From: Candidatus Latescibacterota bacterium | GTDB lineage: Bacteria > Latescibacterota > UBA2968 | Reading direction: 5' to 3' | Assembly: GCA_022823725.1 (NCBI GenBank) | Contig: JAJEHL010000002.1 | Span: 62,001-126,000 of the forward strand | Length of the DNA stretch: 64,000 bases | Shown: positions 26,804 to 35,542 of the stretch, one piece after another | Layout of the letters: every line of letters starts with the position of its first letter | Position numbering within the stretch: the first letter of the stretch is position 1 | Program-made: the position numbers and the translations under genes | Notes under the pieces: generated by a model | The model's input: the letters and a program-made list of their open reading frames with translations, nothing else | Databases searched by the model: none | Told to the model about the DNA's origin: nothing

Positions 26804-28000
26804 TTATGTGGTGTACTCCGCATTTATGCGGACGTAGTCGTAAGTCAGGTCACACGTATAAATAGTGGCCGATGCCTCGCCGATGTTCAAATTAATGTCA
26901 ATATCGATATCGGAATCACCCAGAGCTTCGATAGCGCGCTCCTGGTCAAAAGGAAGCCCACTACCATCATCATAAATAGGGATACCGGCCATTGAAACGG
27001 CTGTGCGGTCGGGATCCATAGCCACGCCGGCATAACCCGCCGCACACAAAATCCGCCCCCAGTTGGGATCGCGCCCAAAAACAGCGGTCTTGACCAGATT
27101 TGAGTTGGCAACAGACAGCCCCACCGTGCGTGCATCAGCCTCGGTAGCTGCGCCATCAACGCGAACAGTGATAAGTTTGGTCGCACCCTCGCCATCGCGA
27201 GCAATTTGTTTGGCCAGACTAATGCAAACTGCATTGAGCGCGTCCTGGAAAGTGTGGAGATCTTCGCCCGTGAGTTCACTCTTACTCGCCGCGCCATTCG
27301 CCAGAGCCAGAACCGTATCATTAGTACTCATATCGCCATCGACGGTAATACAATTAAAAGATTGTGTAACAGCTTCACAAAGCGCATTTTGGAGCACCCC
27401 GGGGGAAAGGGCTGCATCTGTGAGCACAAAAGCGAGCATAGTCGCCATATTGGGCGCAATCATACCCGCGCCCTTGGCGATCCCGGCAATGGTAATTTCA
27501 CAACCATCTATTTCACATCGCACAGATGCTTTTTTAGGCACAGTATCCGTCGTCATAATCGCCTCTGAAGCCTCATCCCATCCCCCAACATCGAGTTGCG
27601 GAACAATATCTCGAATACCCATTTCAAGACACCCCATCGGAAGAGGCACACCAATGACCCCCGTCGAATTAACGAGCACATCTTCTGGCGCAACATCCAA
27701 ACCCCTACCCACCCATTGCGCCATCTGGCGCGCATCGGCCATGCCCTGATCTCCGGTACACGCATTGGCATTTTTGCTATTGACCACAATGGCTTGTGCC
27801 CGTCCATTTTGCAGGTGTTCCCTATTGAGATGCACGGGTGCTGCACACACTTGATTTGTCGTAAACATCCCCGCTGCCGAAGCCGCTCGATCAGACACAA
27901 TAAGCGCGAGGTCTTTCTCGTCCCCATCTTTGAGACCGCAATGGAGCCCGGCGGACACATAACCTTTTGGAGGATAGATGGTATTTTCGTTAATCACCAC
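26804..28000 (-). CDS. argJ: Glutamate N-acetyltransferase/amino-acid acetyltransferase
   Basis: A 398-residue ornithine acetyltransferase family member. The self-cleavage and nucleophile threonine lies in KGAGMIAPNMATMLAFVLTD (the A-T-M site), and NSKNANACTG and KTAVFGRDPNWGRILCAAGY are family motifs. It moves the acetyl group from N-acetylornithine to glutamate, recycling it in arginine synthesis. Whether it is also able to use acetyl-CoA cannot be told. No other arg gene is nearby; it lies between two aminotransferases, 17 bp after the first. Confidence 0.95.
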   Translation of the reverse strand: MVINENTIYPPKGYVSAGLHCGLKDGDEKDLALIVSDRAASAAGMFTTNQVCAAPVHLNREHLQNGRAQAIVVNSKNANACTGDQGMADARQMAQWVGRGLDVAPEDVLVNSTGVIGVPLPMGCLEMGIRDIVPQLDVGGWDEASEAIMTTDTVPKKASVRCEIDGCEITIAGIAKGAGMIAPNMATMLAFVLTDAALSPGVLQNALCEAVTQSFNCITVDGDMSTNDTVLALANGAASKSELTGEDLHTFQDALNAVCISLAKQIARDGEGATKLITVRVDGAATEADARTVGLSVANSNLVKTAVFGRDPNWGRILCAAGYAGVAMDPDRTAVSMAGIPIYDDGSGLPFDQERAIEALGDSDIDIDINLNIGEASATIYTCDLTYDYVRINAEYTT

Positions 28001-28017
28001 AAAAAACCTTCTTTCTA

Positions 28018-29190
28018 TTAAAAAAGCGCGCGTTTGACATTGCGAACAGCCTGGCGGATTCGATGTTCATTTTCGACCAGTGAAATGCGTACATATCCCT
28101 CGCCCATATCGCCGAAACCAATACCGGGAGAAACCGCGAGTTCTGCCTCCTCCATGAGTTTGAGGGAAAAATTCATAGAACCGAGATACCGATATTTTTC
28201 TGGAATAGGCGCCCAAACAAACATCGACGCCTTGGGCTTGTTGACGGGCCACCCGATGCGATTGAGACCCTCTACCAGCGTATCCCTGCGGCTCTGATAC
28301 ATAGCGGCCGATTGCTGTACGCAATCTTGCGGACCATCAAGCGCGGAAATTGCTGCGACCTGTATGGGGGTAAAAACACCGTAGTCATAGTAATTTTTAA
28401 TAATAGCAAGTGCTTTAATCACATCCGGATTTCCAAGGCAAAACCCGACGCGCCAACCGGCCATATTGTAGGACTTGGACATCGTGTAAAATTCGACCCC
28501 AACTTCTTTCGCACCCTTAACCTGCAAAAGACTCGGCACGCGAGTATCGTCAAACGCGATATCCGAATAGGCCATATCGTGAATAACAATGATATTTTGA
28601 CGGCGGGCAAAAGCCACAATCTCCTCAAAAAAAGAAATATCGACAGTAGCTGTCGTAGGATTGTGAGGAAAATTAAAAATCATCACTTTGGGTTTGGGCC
28701 ACAGCTCCCGCGAGATCATTTGCAGATCTGGCACAAATTCTTTTTCCGGACGCAAAGGCAAGCTAAAGACATTGCCATTGGCAATCGCAACGCCATAAAG
28801 ATGCAGGGGATACGCCGGATTTGGTACAATGGCGAGATCGCCAGGATCGAGAAGCGCGAGACAAATATGCGCCAACCCCTCTTTCGAACCAATTGTGACA
28901 ATCGCTTCTGTTTCCGGATCGAGATCAACGTCAAAACGGCGTTTGTAATGGCGACAAATCGCCCGCCTCAAAGCCGGAAGACCCGCCGATGGCGAATATC
29001 CATGCGTCTTGGGATCGCAGACAACCTCAGTGAGCTTGTCAATAATATGTGGCGGCGTCGGCTGGTCGGGATTGCCCATGCCCAGATCAATAATATCAAC
29101 ACCCTTGCGCCGCAGGTCCATTTTGCGGGCATTGACCTCGTGAAAAACATAGGGCGGCAAGCGTTCAATGCGGCGAGAATTGATTTGCAT
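28018..29190 (-). CDS. PLP-dependent aminotransferase (AlaC-like)
   Basis: A 390-residue class I aminotransferase. The start RIERLPPYVFHEVNARK and the motif DIIDLGMGNPDQPTP are typical of the AlaC/LL-diaminopimelate aminotransferase-like group. The PLP lysine is in YTMSKSYNMAGWRVGFC. A role in alanine or branched-chain amino-acid synthesis would fit its position 20 bp after cimA. Substrate choice among alanine, methionine and diaminopimelate cannot be settled by eye. Confidence 0.9.
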   Translation of the reverse strand: MQINSRRIERLPPYVFHEVNARKMDLRRKGVDIIDLGMGNPDQPTPPHIIDKLTEVVCDPKTHGYSPSAGLPALRRAICRHYKRRFDVDLDPETEAIVTIGSKEGLAHICLALLDPGDLAIVPNPAYPLHLYGVAIANGNVFSLPLRPEKEFVPDLQMISRELWPKPKVMIFNFPHNPTTATVDISFFEEIVAFARRQNIIVIHDMAYSDIAFDDTRVPSLLQVKGAKEVGVEFYTMSKSYNMAGWRVGFCLGNPDVIKALAIIKNYYDYGVFTPIQVAAISALDGPQDCVQQSAAMYQSRRDTLVEGLNRIGWPVNKPKASMFVWAPIPEKYRYLGSMNFSLKLMEEAELAVSPGIGFGDMGEGYVRISLVENEHRIRQAVRNVKRALF

Positions 29191-29210
29191 ACAATACTCT
29201 TTGAAAAGGA

Positions 29211-30791
29211 TTAGTCAACGACGATAACGCCGTCGAGCAGCAACTTATAGATCAAACTATCGACCAGTGCTGTCCAACTGGCTTCGATGATATTTTCGGA
29301 TACACCCACAGTATTCCACACGCGGCGGCGGTCAGAGGACTCGATCAGCACCCTTATTTTGGCTGCTGTGCCTTCGGCACTGGATAACACGCGCACTTTG
29401 TAGTCTTCAAGACGCACGTCTTTGAGCGTGGGATACACGCCTTCAAGTGCCCGACGCAAAGCCGAGTCAAGGGCATTGACGGGACCATTGCCTTCGCCAA
29501 CCGTGTGATAGATCTCTCCTTCAATTTCTATTTTCACAATAGCTTCTACTTCAGAGCCTGCAGCACTTTTGCGATTAATCGTCCTGTAATTTATGAGCTT
29601 GAACGGTCTGCGAATACTACCCAATATCTGGCGGGCAATAATTTCAAACGACGCTTCGGCGGCTTCAAAAACATAGCCCTCGTGTTCGAGTTGTTTAATT
29701 TTTTGCAGCAATTTTTGAACCGTTGGATGGCGTTTATCCAAACCCGGAATCAAATGGTGCAATTTGGCAGCAACAGCCCCGCCACCCGATTGTTCTGAAA
29801 GCAGAAAACGGCGCTGATTGCCCACAGATTCTGCATCGCAGTGTTCATACGCGACGGGTTGTTTGAGCATCGCATCGACGTGAACCCCCGCCTTGTGTGC
29901 AAAAGCACTCTCGCCCACATAAGGTTGGCGGTGATCGTGATAGACATTGGCGATTTCGCTCACAAAGCGCGATAATTCCATGAGTTTCTTGAGGTTTTTC
30001 GCGCCAATAGCTGTCTTCCCCAGCTTAAACTCAATATTTGGAATCACCGAACACAGGTTGGCATTGCCACAGCGTTCCCCATAACCATTAATAGTCCCCT
30101 GTACATGCGTGGCACCCATTTCGAGTGCAACAATGCTATTGGCCACGGCCATTCCCGCGTCGTTGTGCGTATGAATGCCCAGAGGAACATCGAGCCTGGG
30201 CTGAATGGCACTGATAATCTCCTGTATCTGATATGGCATCATGCCGCCATTGGTATCGCACAAGACGAGTACCTCTGCCCCGCCTGCTTGCGCGGCCAAC
30301 AGTGTTTCCAGCGCGTATTCGGGATCGGCTTTGTAACCGTCAAAAAAGTGTTCGGCATCGTAAATAACTTCTCGCCCGTTTTCCTTGAGCCAGGCGCAAG
30401 AATCCCTGATAATTTGCAGGTTTTCGTCTAATGTCGCCCGCAACACATCGGTCACGTGAAGCGTCCAGCTTTTTCCAAAGAGCGTGATGGCCTCTGTTCC
30501 TGCCTTGAGCAAAGTGGTGAGGGTGGGATCGTCTTCGGGCGGATTGTCAACCCTGCAGGTACTGCCAAAGGCGACAATTTTGGTATTGTGAAATTCGAGA
30601 TCGCGCACGCGGTCAAAAAATTCGAGATCCTTGGGATTCGTCGGATTGGGCCAACCGCCTTCAACATAGTGAATGCCCATCGCATCGAGATGCTGTGCAA
30701 TCATGGTTTTGTCTTCAGCCGAAAATGAAATACCCTCGGCTTGCGCGCCATCTCGAAGGGTCGAATCGTAGATTTGTACAAGTTCAGACAT
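29211..30791 (-). CDS. cimA: (R)-citramalate synthase
   Basis: A 526-residue enzyme of the DRE-TIM metallolyase family: IYDSTLRDGAQAEGISFSAE at the N-terminus, GIHTHNDAGMAVANS for the metal histidines, and a C-terminal LeuA-type allosteric domain from about 400. The GGWPNPTNPKDLEFF region and overall length match the TIGR00977 citramalate synthases rather than LeuA, and a true leuA is also present. It condenses pyruvate and acetyl-CoA to citramalate for a threonine-independent route to isoleucine, which then uses LeuC and LeuD. A leader with two inverted repeats precedes it. Confidence 0.93.
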   Translation of the reverse strand: MSELVQIYDSTLRDGAQAEGISFSAEDKTMIAQHLDAMGIHYVEGGWPNPTNPKDLEFFDRVRDLEFHNTKIVAFGSTCRVDNPPEDDPTLTTLLKAGTEAITLFGKSWTLHVTDVLRATLDENLQIIRDSCAWLKENGREVIYDAEHFFDGYKADPEYALETLLAAQAGGAEVLVLCDTNGGMMPYQIQEIISAIQPRLDVPLGIHTHNDAGMAVANSIVALEMGATHVQGTINGYGERCGNANLCSVIPNIEFKLGKTAIGAKNLKKLMELSRFVSEIANVYHDHRQPYVGESAFAHKAGVHVDAMLKQPVAYEHCDAESVGNQRRFLLSEQSGGGAVAAKLHHLIPGLDKRHPTVQKLLQKIKQLEHEGYVFEAAEASFEIIARQILGSIRRPFKLINYRTINRKSAAGSEVEAIVKIEIEGEIYHTVGEGNGPVNALDSALRRALEGVYPTLKDVRLEDYKVRVLSSAEGTAAKIRVLIESSDRRRVWNTVGVSENIIEASWTALVDSLIYKLLLDGVIVVD

Positions 30792-30802
30792 GTGATTTCC
30801 TC

Positions 30803-30882
30803 TGGTTTGGGATTAAAAAAGAGCGGTCATGCAAAACGATCCAATACCCAAACCAATGGCCTCCGGGCAACGAGTGCCCGGA
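30803..30882 (-). promoter_or_regulatory. Structured leader of cimA
   Basis: Upstream of the cimA start (30791) the minus-strand transcript contains a hairpin TCCGGGCA/TGCCCGGA (8-bp stem, 5-nt loop; 30862-30882) and, closer to the gene, a 9-bp inverted repeat TGGTTTGGG/CCCAAACCA (30803-30811, 30847-30855). The proximal arm directly abuts the ribosome-binding GAGGAAAT. Neither stem has a U-tract in the right place for a terminator, so control of translation is more likely than termination. Regulator unknown. Confidence 0.45.
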
Positions 30883-30927
30883 TAATATCTCCTGCCTGTT
30901 CGCATGTGAAAATGCATAATAACTCGC

Positions 30928-30949
30928 AAAAAAACCCGCGAGATGCGGG
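30928..30949 (-). terminator. Rho-independent terminator of the ilvN-leuACD operon
   Basis: On the minus strand the stem CCCGC/GCGGG (30945-30949 and 30935-30939, loop of five) is followed by seven Ts (30934-30928). It lies 11 bp after the leuD stop and separates leuD from the cimA operon. Confidence 0.85.
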
Positions 30950-30960
30950 CATAAAAAAGG

Positions 30961-31554
30961 TTAAAAGCCCGTAACATAGGGAAGTTTATCGGCTACCTCC
31001 CGCACCGCACCGCGGCCTTCGAGGAGCATACCCGTTGCATCCCACGCGCCTTCAATGAGTTGGAGCCGGTTGCCTTCTGCAATCTGGAGATTGACTTCTA
31101 TATCTCCAAACGTCATTTTTTTTTCTTTGAGATCAACCGCCATTTCTCGTTGCGGATCTGCTTCTATCGCATCTTGAATTTTGACAATATCCGCGGTTGA
31201 AGCCGTCAGACAAGGCACGCCCATAGCCGTGCAATTGCCCAGAAAAATTTCGGCAAAAGATTCGCCCACAATAGCACAAATCCCCCAGCGCATCAAAGCC
31301 TGGGGCGCGTGTTCTCTCGAAGACCCACACCCAAAATTATCATTGGCGATGAGTATGGATGCACCCTGATAGCGCGGATTGTCAAATGGGTGATCGGGAT
31401 TTGATTTGCGGTCGTCTTCAAATGCGTGCTCACCCAGGCCATCAAACGTAATAGCGCGAAGATACCGCGCGGGAATAATGCGATCGGTATCGATGTCATT
31501 TCCCCGAACGGGAATCGCACGTCCTTCTACATGCTGGATTACAGATGAATTCAT
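30961..31554 (-). CDS. leuD: 3-isopropylmalate dehydratase small subunit
   Basis: A 197-residue LeuD: RGNDIDTDRIIPARYLR, NFGCGSSREHAPQAL and IFLGNCTAMGVP are swivelling-domain signatures of the isopropylmalate isomerase small subunit. With LeuC it isomerises 2-isopropylmalate to 3-isopropylmalate, and citramalate to methylmalate in the citramalate route. It follows leuC by 14 bp and is the last gene before the terminator at 30928-30949. Confidence 0.96.
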   Translation of the reverse strand: MNSSVIQHVEGRAIPVRGNDIDTDRIIPARYLRAITFDGLGEHAFEDDRKSNPDHPFDNPRYQGASILIANDNFGCGSSREHAPQALMRWGICAIVGESFAEIFLGNCTAMGVPCLTASTADIVKIQDAIEADPQREMAVDLKEKKMTFGDIEVNLQIAEGNRLQLIEGAWDATGMLLEGRGAVREVADKLPYVTGF

Positions 31555-31568
31555 AAATAACCCCTCCT

Positions 31569-32966
31569 TTACATCGCGCGTACGTCAATAACCTCACCCG
31601 CAATAGCCGCGGCTGCGACCATCGCGGGACTCATCAAGAGCGTGCGCCCCGTGGGGCTGCCCTGACGCCCTTTGAAATTGCGATTGCTCGACGACGCGCA
31701 CACTTCGCGTCCCTGCAATTTGTCGGGATTCATAGCCAAACACATCGAACATCCCGCACCGCGCCATTCAAAGCCCGCATCTTCAAAAATGTGGTGTAAT
31801 CCCTCAGATTCGGCAGTCTTGAGAACGGATTTGGACCCCGGCACCACCAGCGCTTTGACACCATCGGCCACCTTGTGGCCCTCAACAACTCTGGCAGCTT
31901 CTCTGAGGTCAGAAATACGGCTGTTGGTACACGACCCCACAAAAGCCACATCTATAGGCATACCAGATATAGCCCTACCCGGCTTTAAATCCATATAATC
32001 ATACGCTTCGGCTGCAACATCGCGCTCATCATCGGGCAAATCCGTCAGCGCCGGTACTTTTTCTGATACGAAAAGTGCCTGCCCTGGCGTAATACCCCAG
32101 GTCACGGTAGGCTCGAGGGCAGAACCATCGAGATGATAAACATCGTCGTAATCGGCATCGGCATCGGAAGCCATAGAACGCCACCAGGAAACCGCGCGAT
32201 CAAAGGCTTCGCCCGAAGGTGCATAAGTGCGTCCCTGCAGATAGTCGTAAGTCGTCTGATCGGGATTCACATATCCCGCGCGCGCGCCGCCTTCAATCGA
32301 CATATTGCACACCGACATGCGCGCTTCCATATCCATAGCTTCAATAGCGGATCCGGCATATTCGTAAGCATAGCCCGTGCCGCCTTTTACGCCGAGATTG
32401 CGAATAACATTGAGAATGACATCTTTGGCGTAAACCCCATCACCCAGCGTACCGGATACTTCAATACGGCGCACTTTGAGAGGATCCATCGCCAGACACT
32501 GTGTGGCGAGCACATCGCGCACCTGCGATGTGCCAATGCCAAATGCAATGGCGCCATAAGCTCCGTGCGTTGAAGTGTGGCTATCGCCGCAGGCAATGGT
32601 CATCCCCGGCTGTGTCAGACCCAGTTCGGGACCAATAACGTGGACAATACCCTGACGCTCGTCGTCCAGACCAAAAAAAGAAAGGCCGAACTGCTGGGCA
32701 TTTTCTTCGATGGCGACCATCATATCCTCGGCCATCTCATCGGCAAATGGGCGTGCCACATCACTTGTGGGCACAATGTGATCAACCGTAGCAAACGTGC
32801 GTTCTGGATACGCAATGGTGAGACCGCGCTCTCTGAGCATATCAAAAGCCTGCGGGCTGGTAACCTCGTGAATGAGATGCAGGCCGATAAACAACTGCGT
32901 CTGCCCCGACGGCAGCGTTCGCACCGCATGCGCGTCCCAAACTTTGTGAAATAAACTTTGCCCCAT
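31569..32966 (-). CDS. leuC: 3-isopropylmalate dehydratase large subunit
   Basis: A 465-residue aconitase-family protein. The [4Fe-4S] ligands are the cysteine of [15 protein letters not shown] and the pair in [28 protein letters not shown] at the start and [20 protein letters not shown] are LeuC hallmarks. It needs LeuD, encoded next. It also serves the citramalate pathway started by CimA. It lies 14 bp after leuA. Confidence 0.96.
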   Translation of the reverse strand: MGQSLFHKVWDAHAVRTLPSGQTQLFIGLHLIHEVTSPQAFDMLRERGLTIAYPERTFATVDHIVPTSDVARPFADEMAEDMMVAIEENAQQFGLSFFGLDDERQGIVHVIGPELGLTQPGMTIACGDSHTSTHGAYGAIAFGIGTSQVRDVLATQCLAMDPLKVRRIEVSGTLGDGVYAKDVILNVIRNLGVKGGTGYAYEYAGSAIEAMDMEARMSVCNMSIEGGARAGYVNPDQTTYDYLQGRTYAPSGEAFDRAVSWWRSMASDADADYDDVYHLDGSALEPTVTWGITPGQALFVSEKVPALTDLPDDERDVAAEAYDYMDLKPGRAISGMPIDVAFVGSCTNSRISDLREAARVVEGHKVADGVKALVVPGSKSVLKTAESEGLHHIFEDAGFEWRGAGCSMCLAMNPDKLQGREVCASSSNRNFKGRQGSPTGRTLLMSPAMVAAAAIAGEVIDVRAM

Positions 32967-32980
32967 CTATAACCTCTATT

Positions 32981-34537
32981 CTAAACGGTTGGTTCTCGCT
33001 CCTTGTGATTATCTTGCTGAATGGCCAGGCGATTGAGAGCGTCGAGAAAAGCTTTGGCACTGGCTTCAATAATATCAGTCGAAATGCCGCGCCCTCTGGT
33101 TATGCGACCATTGCACGACACATTGACTGTGACTTCTCCCATCGCTTCGGCACCCCCGGTAACGCCGCGGATAGTATAGTCTTCCACTTTGGTATTCGTA
33201 TTATCCGTGGCTTGCTTAATCGCCCGATACGTCGCATCTACCGGCCCATCGCCCCAGGCAGATTCCTGAACATGATTTTTGCCGTCAATACCAATGCGAA
33301 CTGTCGCAGAGGGAACCGTGCCAGTACCGCTTACCGTATGCAAATAGTCCAGCACGAACCGCATGGGAAAGTCTCGAATTTCATCTTCCACAATAGCCAT
33401 GAGGTCTTCGTCATAAACTTCCTTCTTCTTGTCGGCAACTTTGACAAAGCGCTCATAAGCAATATTTAATTCATCTTGATTGAGATGATAGCCCAGTTCT
33501 TCCAGGCGGTGGCGCAACGCGTGGCGACCAGACCGCGCCGTGAGCACAATACTCGATTCTTCCCAACCCACAGACCTGGGATCGATAATTTCGAAATTTT
33601 CGCGGTCTTTGAGCACCCCGTCCTGGTGGATACCCGAACTATGTGCAAATGCGTTGGCTCCTACAATGGGCTTGTTGGGCGGAACGACAATGCCCATAAG
33701 GCGGCTGACCAGACGGCTGGTGTTTACGATTTCGCGCGTTTTGATATCCGTATAGAGATCGAAATAATCCCCGCGCGTTTTGACGGCCATGACCACTTCT
33801 TCAAGCGAGGTATTGCCCGCGCGTTCACCCAATCCATTGATGGTGCATTCGACCTGACGTGCGCCATTTCTGAGTGCTTCGAGAGCATTGATAGTCGCCA
33901 TCCCCAAATCGTCGTGGCAGTGGACACTGATAACAGCCTGATCGACATTGGGCACTTCCGTGCAAATATTGCGAATAATGCGGCCAAACTGGCCGGGAAC
34001 TGCGTAGCCCACGGTATCGGGAATATTTATGGTTGTTGCACCCGCTTCAATAGTAGCTTCAATCACGTCGAGGAGATATTGAGGATCTGTACGGGCAGCA
34101 TCCATCGGTGAAAATTCCACATCCTCGCAATGCGACCTGGCTCGCACAACCGCATCAACAGCCATTTGCAGAACTTGATCGGGCGTTTTGCCAACCATGG
34201 AAATATGGAGCGGAGATGTCCCAATAAACGTGTGTATGCGCGGTCTTGGCGCATCTTTCAGAGCTTCACCTGCGCGATCAATATCTTTGAAAATTGCGCG
34301 AGATAGGCCGCAAATAACAGGGCCTTCGACCTCGTGTGCAATGCGCCGCACGGCATTGAAGTCCTGATCGGACGATACGGGAAATCCCGCCTCGATAACA
34401 TCGACATTGAGCCGCGCGAGTTGATGGGCGATCTCAACTTTTTCGCGCAACGCGAGCGAAGCCCCTGGCGTCTGTTCCGCGTCTCTCAAAGTAGTGTCAA
34501 AAATAACGACGCGGTCTTTGTTTTTGGCGTTTGACAT
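32981..34537 (-). CDS. leuA: 2-isopropylmalate synthase
   Basis: A 518-residue LeuA: VIFDTTLRDAEQTPGASLA, SVHCHDDLGMATINALEA and NTSLEEVVMAVKTR form the TIM-barrel active site, and the leucine-responsive regulatory domain occupies about 390-510. It condenses acetyl-CoA and 2-oxoisovalerate, the first committed step to leucine. Its ATG lies 2 bp after the stop of a small ORF, so translation may be coupled to it. leuB, ilvB, ilvC and ilvD are not in the window. Confidence 0.96.
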   Translation of the reverse strand: MSNAKNKDRVVIFDTTLRDAEQTPGASLALREKVEIAHQLARLNVDVIEAGFPVSSDQDFNAVRRIAHEVEGPVICGLSRAIFKDIDRAGEALKDAPRPRIHTFIGTSPLHISMVGKTPDQVLQMAVDAVVRARSHCEDVEFSPMDAARTDPQYLLDVIEATIEAGATTINIPDTVGYAVPGQFGRIIRNICTEVPNVDQAVISVHCHDDLGMATINALEALRNGARQVECTINGLGERAGNTSLEEVVMAVKTRGDYFDLYTDIKTREIVNTSRLVSRLMGIVVPPNKPIVGANAFAHSSGIHQDGVLKDRENFEIIDPRSVGWEESSIVLTARSGRHALRHRLEELGYHLNQDELNIAYERFVKVADKKKEVYDEDLMAIVEDEIRDFPMRFVLDYLHTVSGTGTVPSATVRIGIDGKNHVQESAWGDGPVDATYRAIKQATDNTNTKVEDYTIRGVTGGAEAMGEVTVNVSCNGRITRGRGISTDIIEASAKAFLDALNRLAIQQDNHKEREPTV

Positions 34538-34539
34538 TT

Positions 34540-34659
34540 TTATCCCTTAAACATGCCAGAATCGAAGTGGTAATGGGCAGATGGAACGCTCTGGCTGTCT
34601 TTTTCCATCTGCCAAACAAGAGCGAGTTCTTCGGTAAGATCACCGAGATCGGGATCCAT
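34540..34659 (-). CDS. Small ORF between ilvN and leuA
   Basis: A 39-codon frame (MDPDLGDLTEELALVWQ to HFDSGMFKG) with an excellent ribosome site, AAGGAGGTGATGCAG, in front of ATG 34659; an in-frame ATG at 34665 is also possible. It ends 2 bp before leuA. An 11-bp perfect inverted repeat (GGCAGATGGAA/TTCCATCTGCC, 34576-34586 and 34603-34613) lies within it. The product matches no family I know. It could be a real small protein or a translated leader that couples leuA translation to upstream events. Confidence 0.5.
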   Translation of the reverse strand: MDPDLGDLTEELALVWQMEKDSQSVPSAHYHFDSGMFKG

Positions 34660-34672
34660 CTGCATCACCTCC

Positions 34673-35164
34673 TTATTGCGTAGCGGAATCTCGCAACAGA
34701 GCAACCGTACCTGTGCGTGCGATTTCTTCGATGCCAAAAGAACTGAGCATGCCAATGATAGCCTGAATCTTATCATTTTTGCCCGTAACTTCTATGGTCA
34801 TCGATCTGGGACATACATCGACGATATGTGCGCGAAACACTTCGGCAATTTGGATAATTTCTGCACGCGTTGATGTATCGGCTTTGACTTTGACCAGCAT
34901 GAGTTCGCGTTCGACAAATGCGCCCTGAGTAATATCGATCACCCGAATGACATCAATGAGGCGATCCAATTGCTTGACCACTTGCTCGAGCACACTATCG
35001 TCGCCACCGACGACAATGGTCATGCGAGAAATACTCGGATCCTCTGTCTCGCCAACGGACAGACTATCGATATTGAATCCACGACTGGAAAAAAGGCCAG
35101 CAACGCGACACAGAACGCCAAAATGATTTTCAACCAGAGCACTTATCGTGTGTTTTTGAGTCAT
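34673..35164 (-). CDS. ilvN: Acetolactate synthase small (regulatory) subunit
   Basis: A 163-residue IlvN/IlvH starting at ATG 35164 (MTQKHTISALVENHFGVLCR) behind CAGGAA. The ACT domain covers the first 80 residues (VAGLFSSRGFNIDSLSVG) and the C-terminal ALS_ss_C domain the rest. It binds valine-type effectors and activates the large subunit, which must be encoded elsewhere. It heads the leuACD operon, behind a structured leader. Confidence 0.95.
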   Translation of the reverse strand: MTQKHTISALVENHFGVLCRVAGLFSSRGFNIDSLSVGETEDPSISRMTIVVGGDDSVLEQVVKQLDRLIDVIRVIDITQGAFVERELMLVKVKADTSTRAEIIQIAEVFRAHIVDVCPRSMTIEVTGKNDKIQAIIGMLSSFGIEEIARTGTVALLRDSATQ

Positions 35165-35187
35165 TAAACATTTCCTGAATACATGAA

Positions 35188-35262
35188 GTGACAACGACCT
35201 ATGAGTAAATCACAGGCTCTATCCTTTTATGGGTGTTGTCACAAGAATGGGGAAAGAGCCTG
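35188..35262 (-). promoter_or_regulatory. Interleaved alternative stems in the ilvN leader
   Basis: In the minus-strand transcript four arms occur in the order A (CAGGCTCT, 35262-35255), B (GTGACAAC, 35242-35235), A-prime (AGAGCCTG, 35220-35213), B-prime (GTTGTCAC, 35195-35188). A pairs perfectly with A-prime and B with B-prime, but the pairs interleave, so they are mutually exclusive hairpins or a pseudoknot. Arm A begins 3 nt after the stop codon of a leucine-rich ORF. This is the geometry of a ribosome-stalling attenuator. There is no U-tract after B-prime, so the output could be translational. Confidence 0.6.
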
Positions 35263-35265
35263 AAA

Positions 35266-35418
35266 CTAATGAGCGAGAATAGATAGAGAAAGGCTCGCGA
35301 GCAGGAGAAGGTGCAGAATGAGCAGCGCTCGCCCTGCAATAGAAAGGCGCGAAGAACGGATACGCAGTTGTACGCCGTCTCGCATAGTGGAAATCGCCAA
35401 TGTGGAAATTGAGCGCAT
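35266..35418 (-). CDS. Putative leucine-rich leader peptide of the ilvN-leu operon
   Basis: An open frame that ends in ALLILHLLLLASLSLSILAH-stop, with ten leucines and two isoleucines in its last 20 codons. The frame is open from 35475, but that end overlaps the predicted promoter; ATG codons at 35418 (50 aa) or 35382 (38 aa) are possible starts, neither with a clear ribosome site. The stop lies 3 nt before the first arm of the alternative stems, and the operon it precedes makes leucine and regulates acetolactate synthesis. A chance hydrophobic frame remains possible. Confidence 0.45.
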   Translation of the reverse strand: MRSISTLAISTMRDGVQLRIRSSRLSIAGRALLILHLLLLASLSLSILAH

Positions 35419-35464
35419 AATAGAAGACAGGGGAATAGAAGTAATAATGTATCTCAGATTGAAT

Positions 35465-35494
35465 AACTTACGCAATCTCAGTGGAATATGTCAA
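35465..35494 (-). promoter_or_regulatory. Candidate promoter of the ilvN-leuACD operon
   Basis: On the minus strand a consensus -35 TTGACA (35494-35489) is followed after 18 bp by TAAGTT (35470-35465), a weak -10. It would give a leader of about 290 nt before ilvN, enough to include the leucine-rich frame and the alternative stems. Confidence 0.4.
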
Positions 35495-35542
35495 GAAAAA
35501 ATATCATTTCGCAGTCGGCCCACCCCGTTCCTATCCATAGTC

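Noticed and set aside
28312-29214. 300-codon plus-strand frame
   Set aside because: It is antisense to the AlaC-like aminotransferase and shows no recognisable domain.
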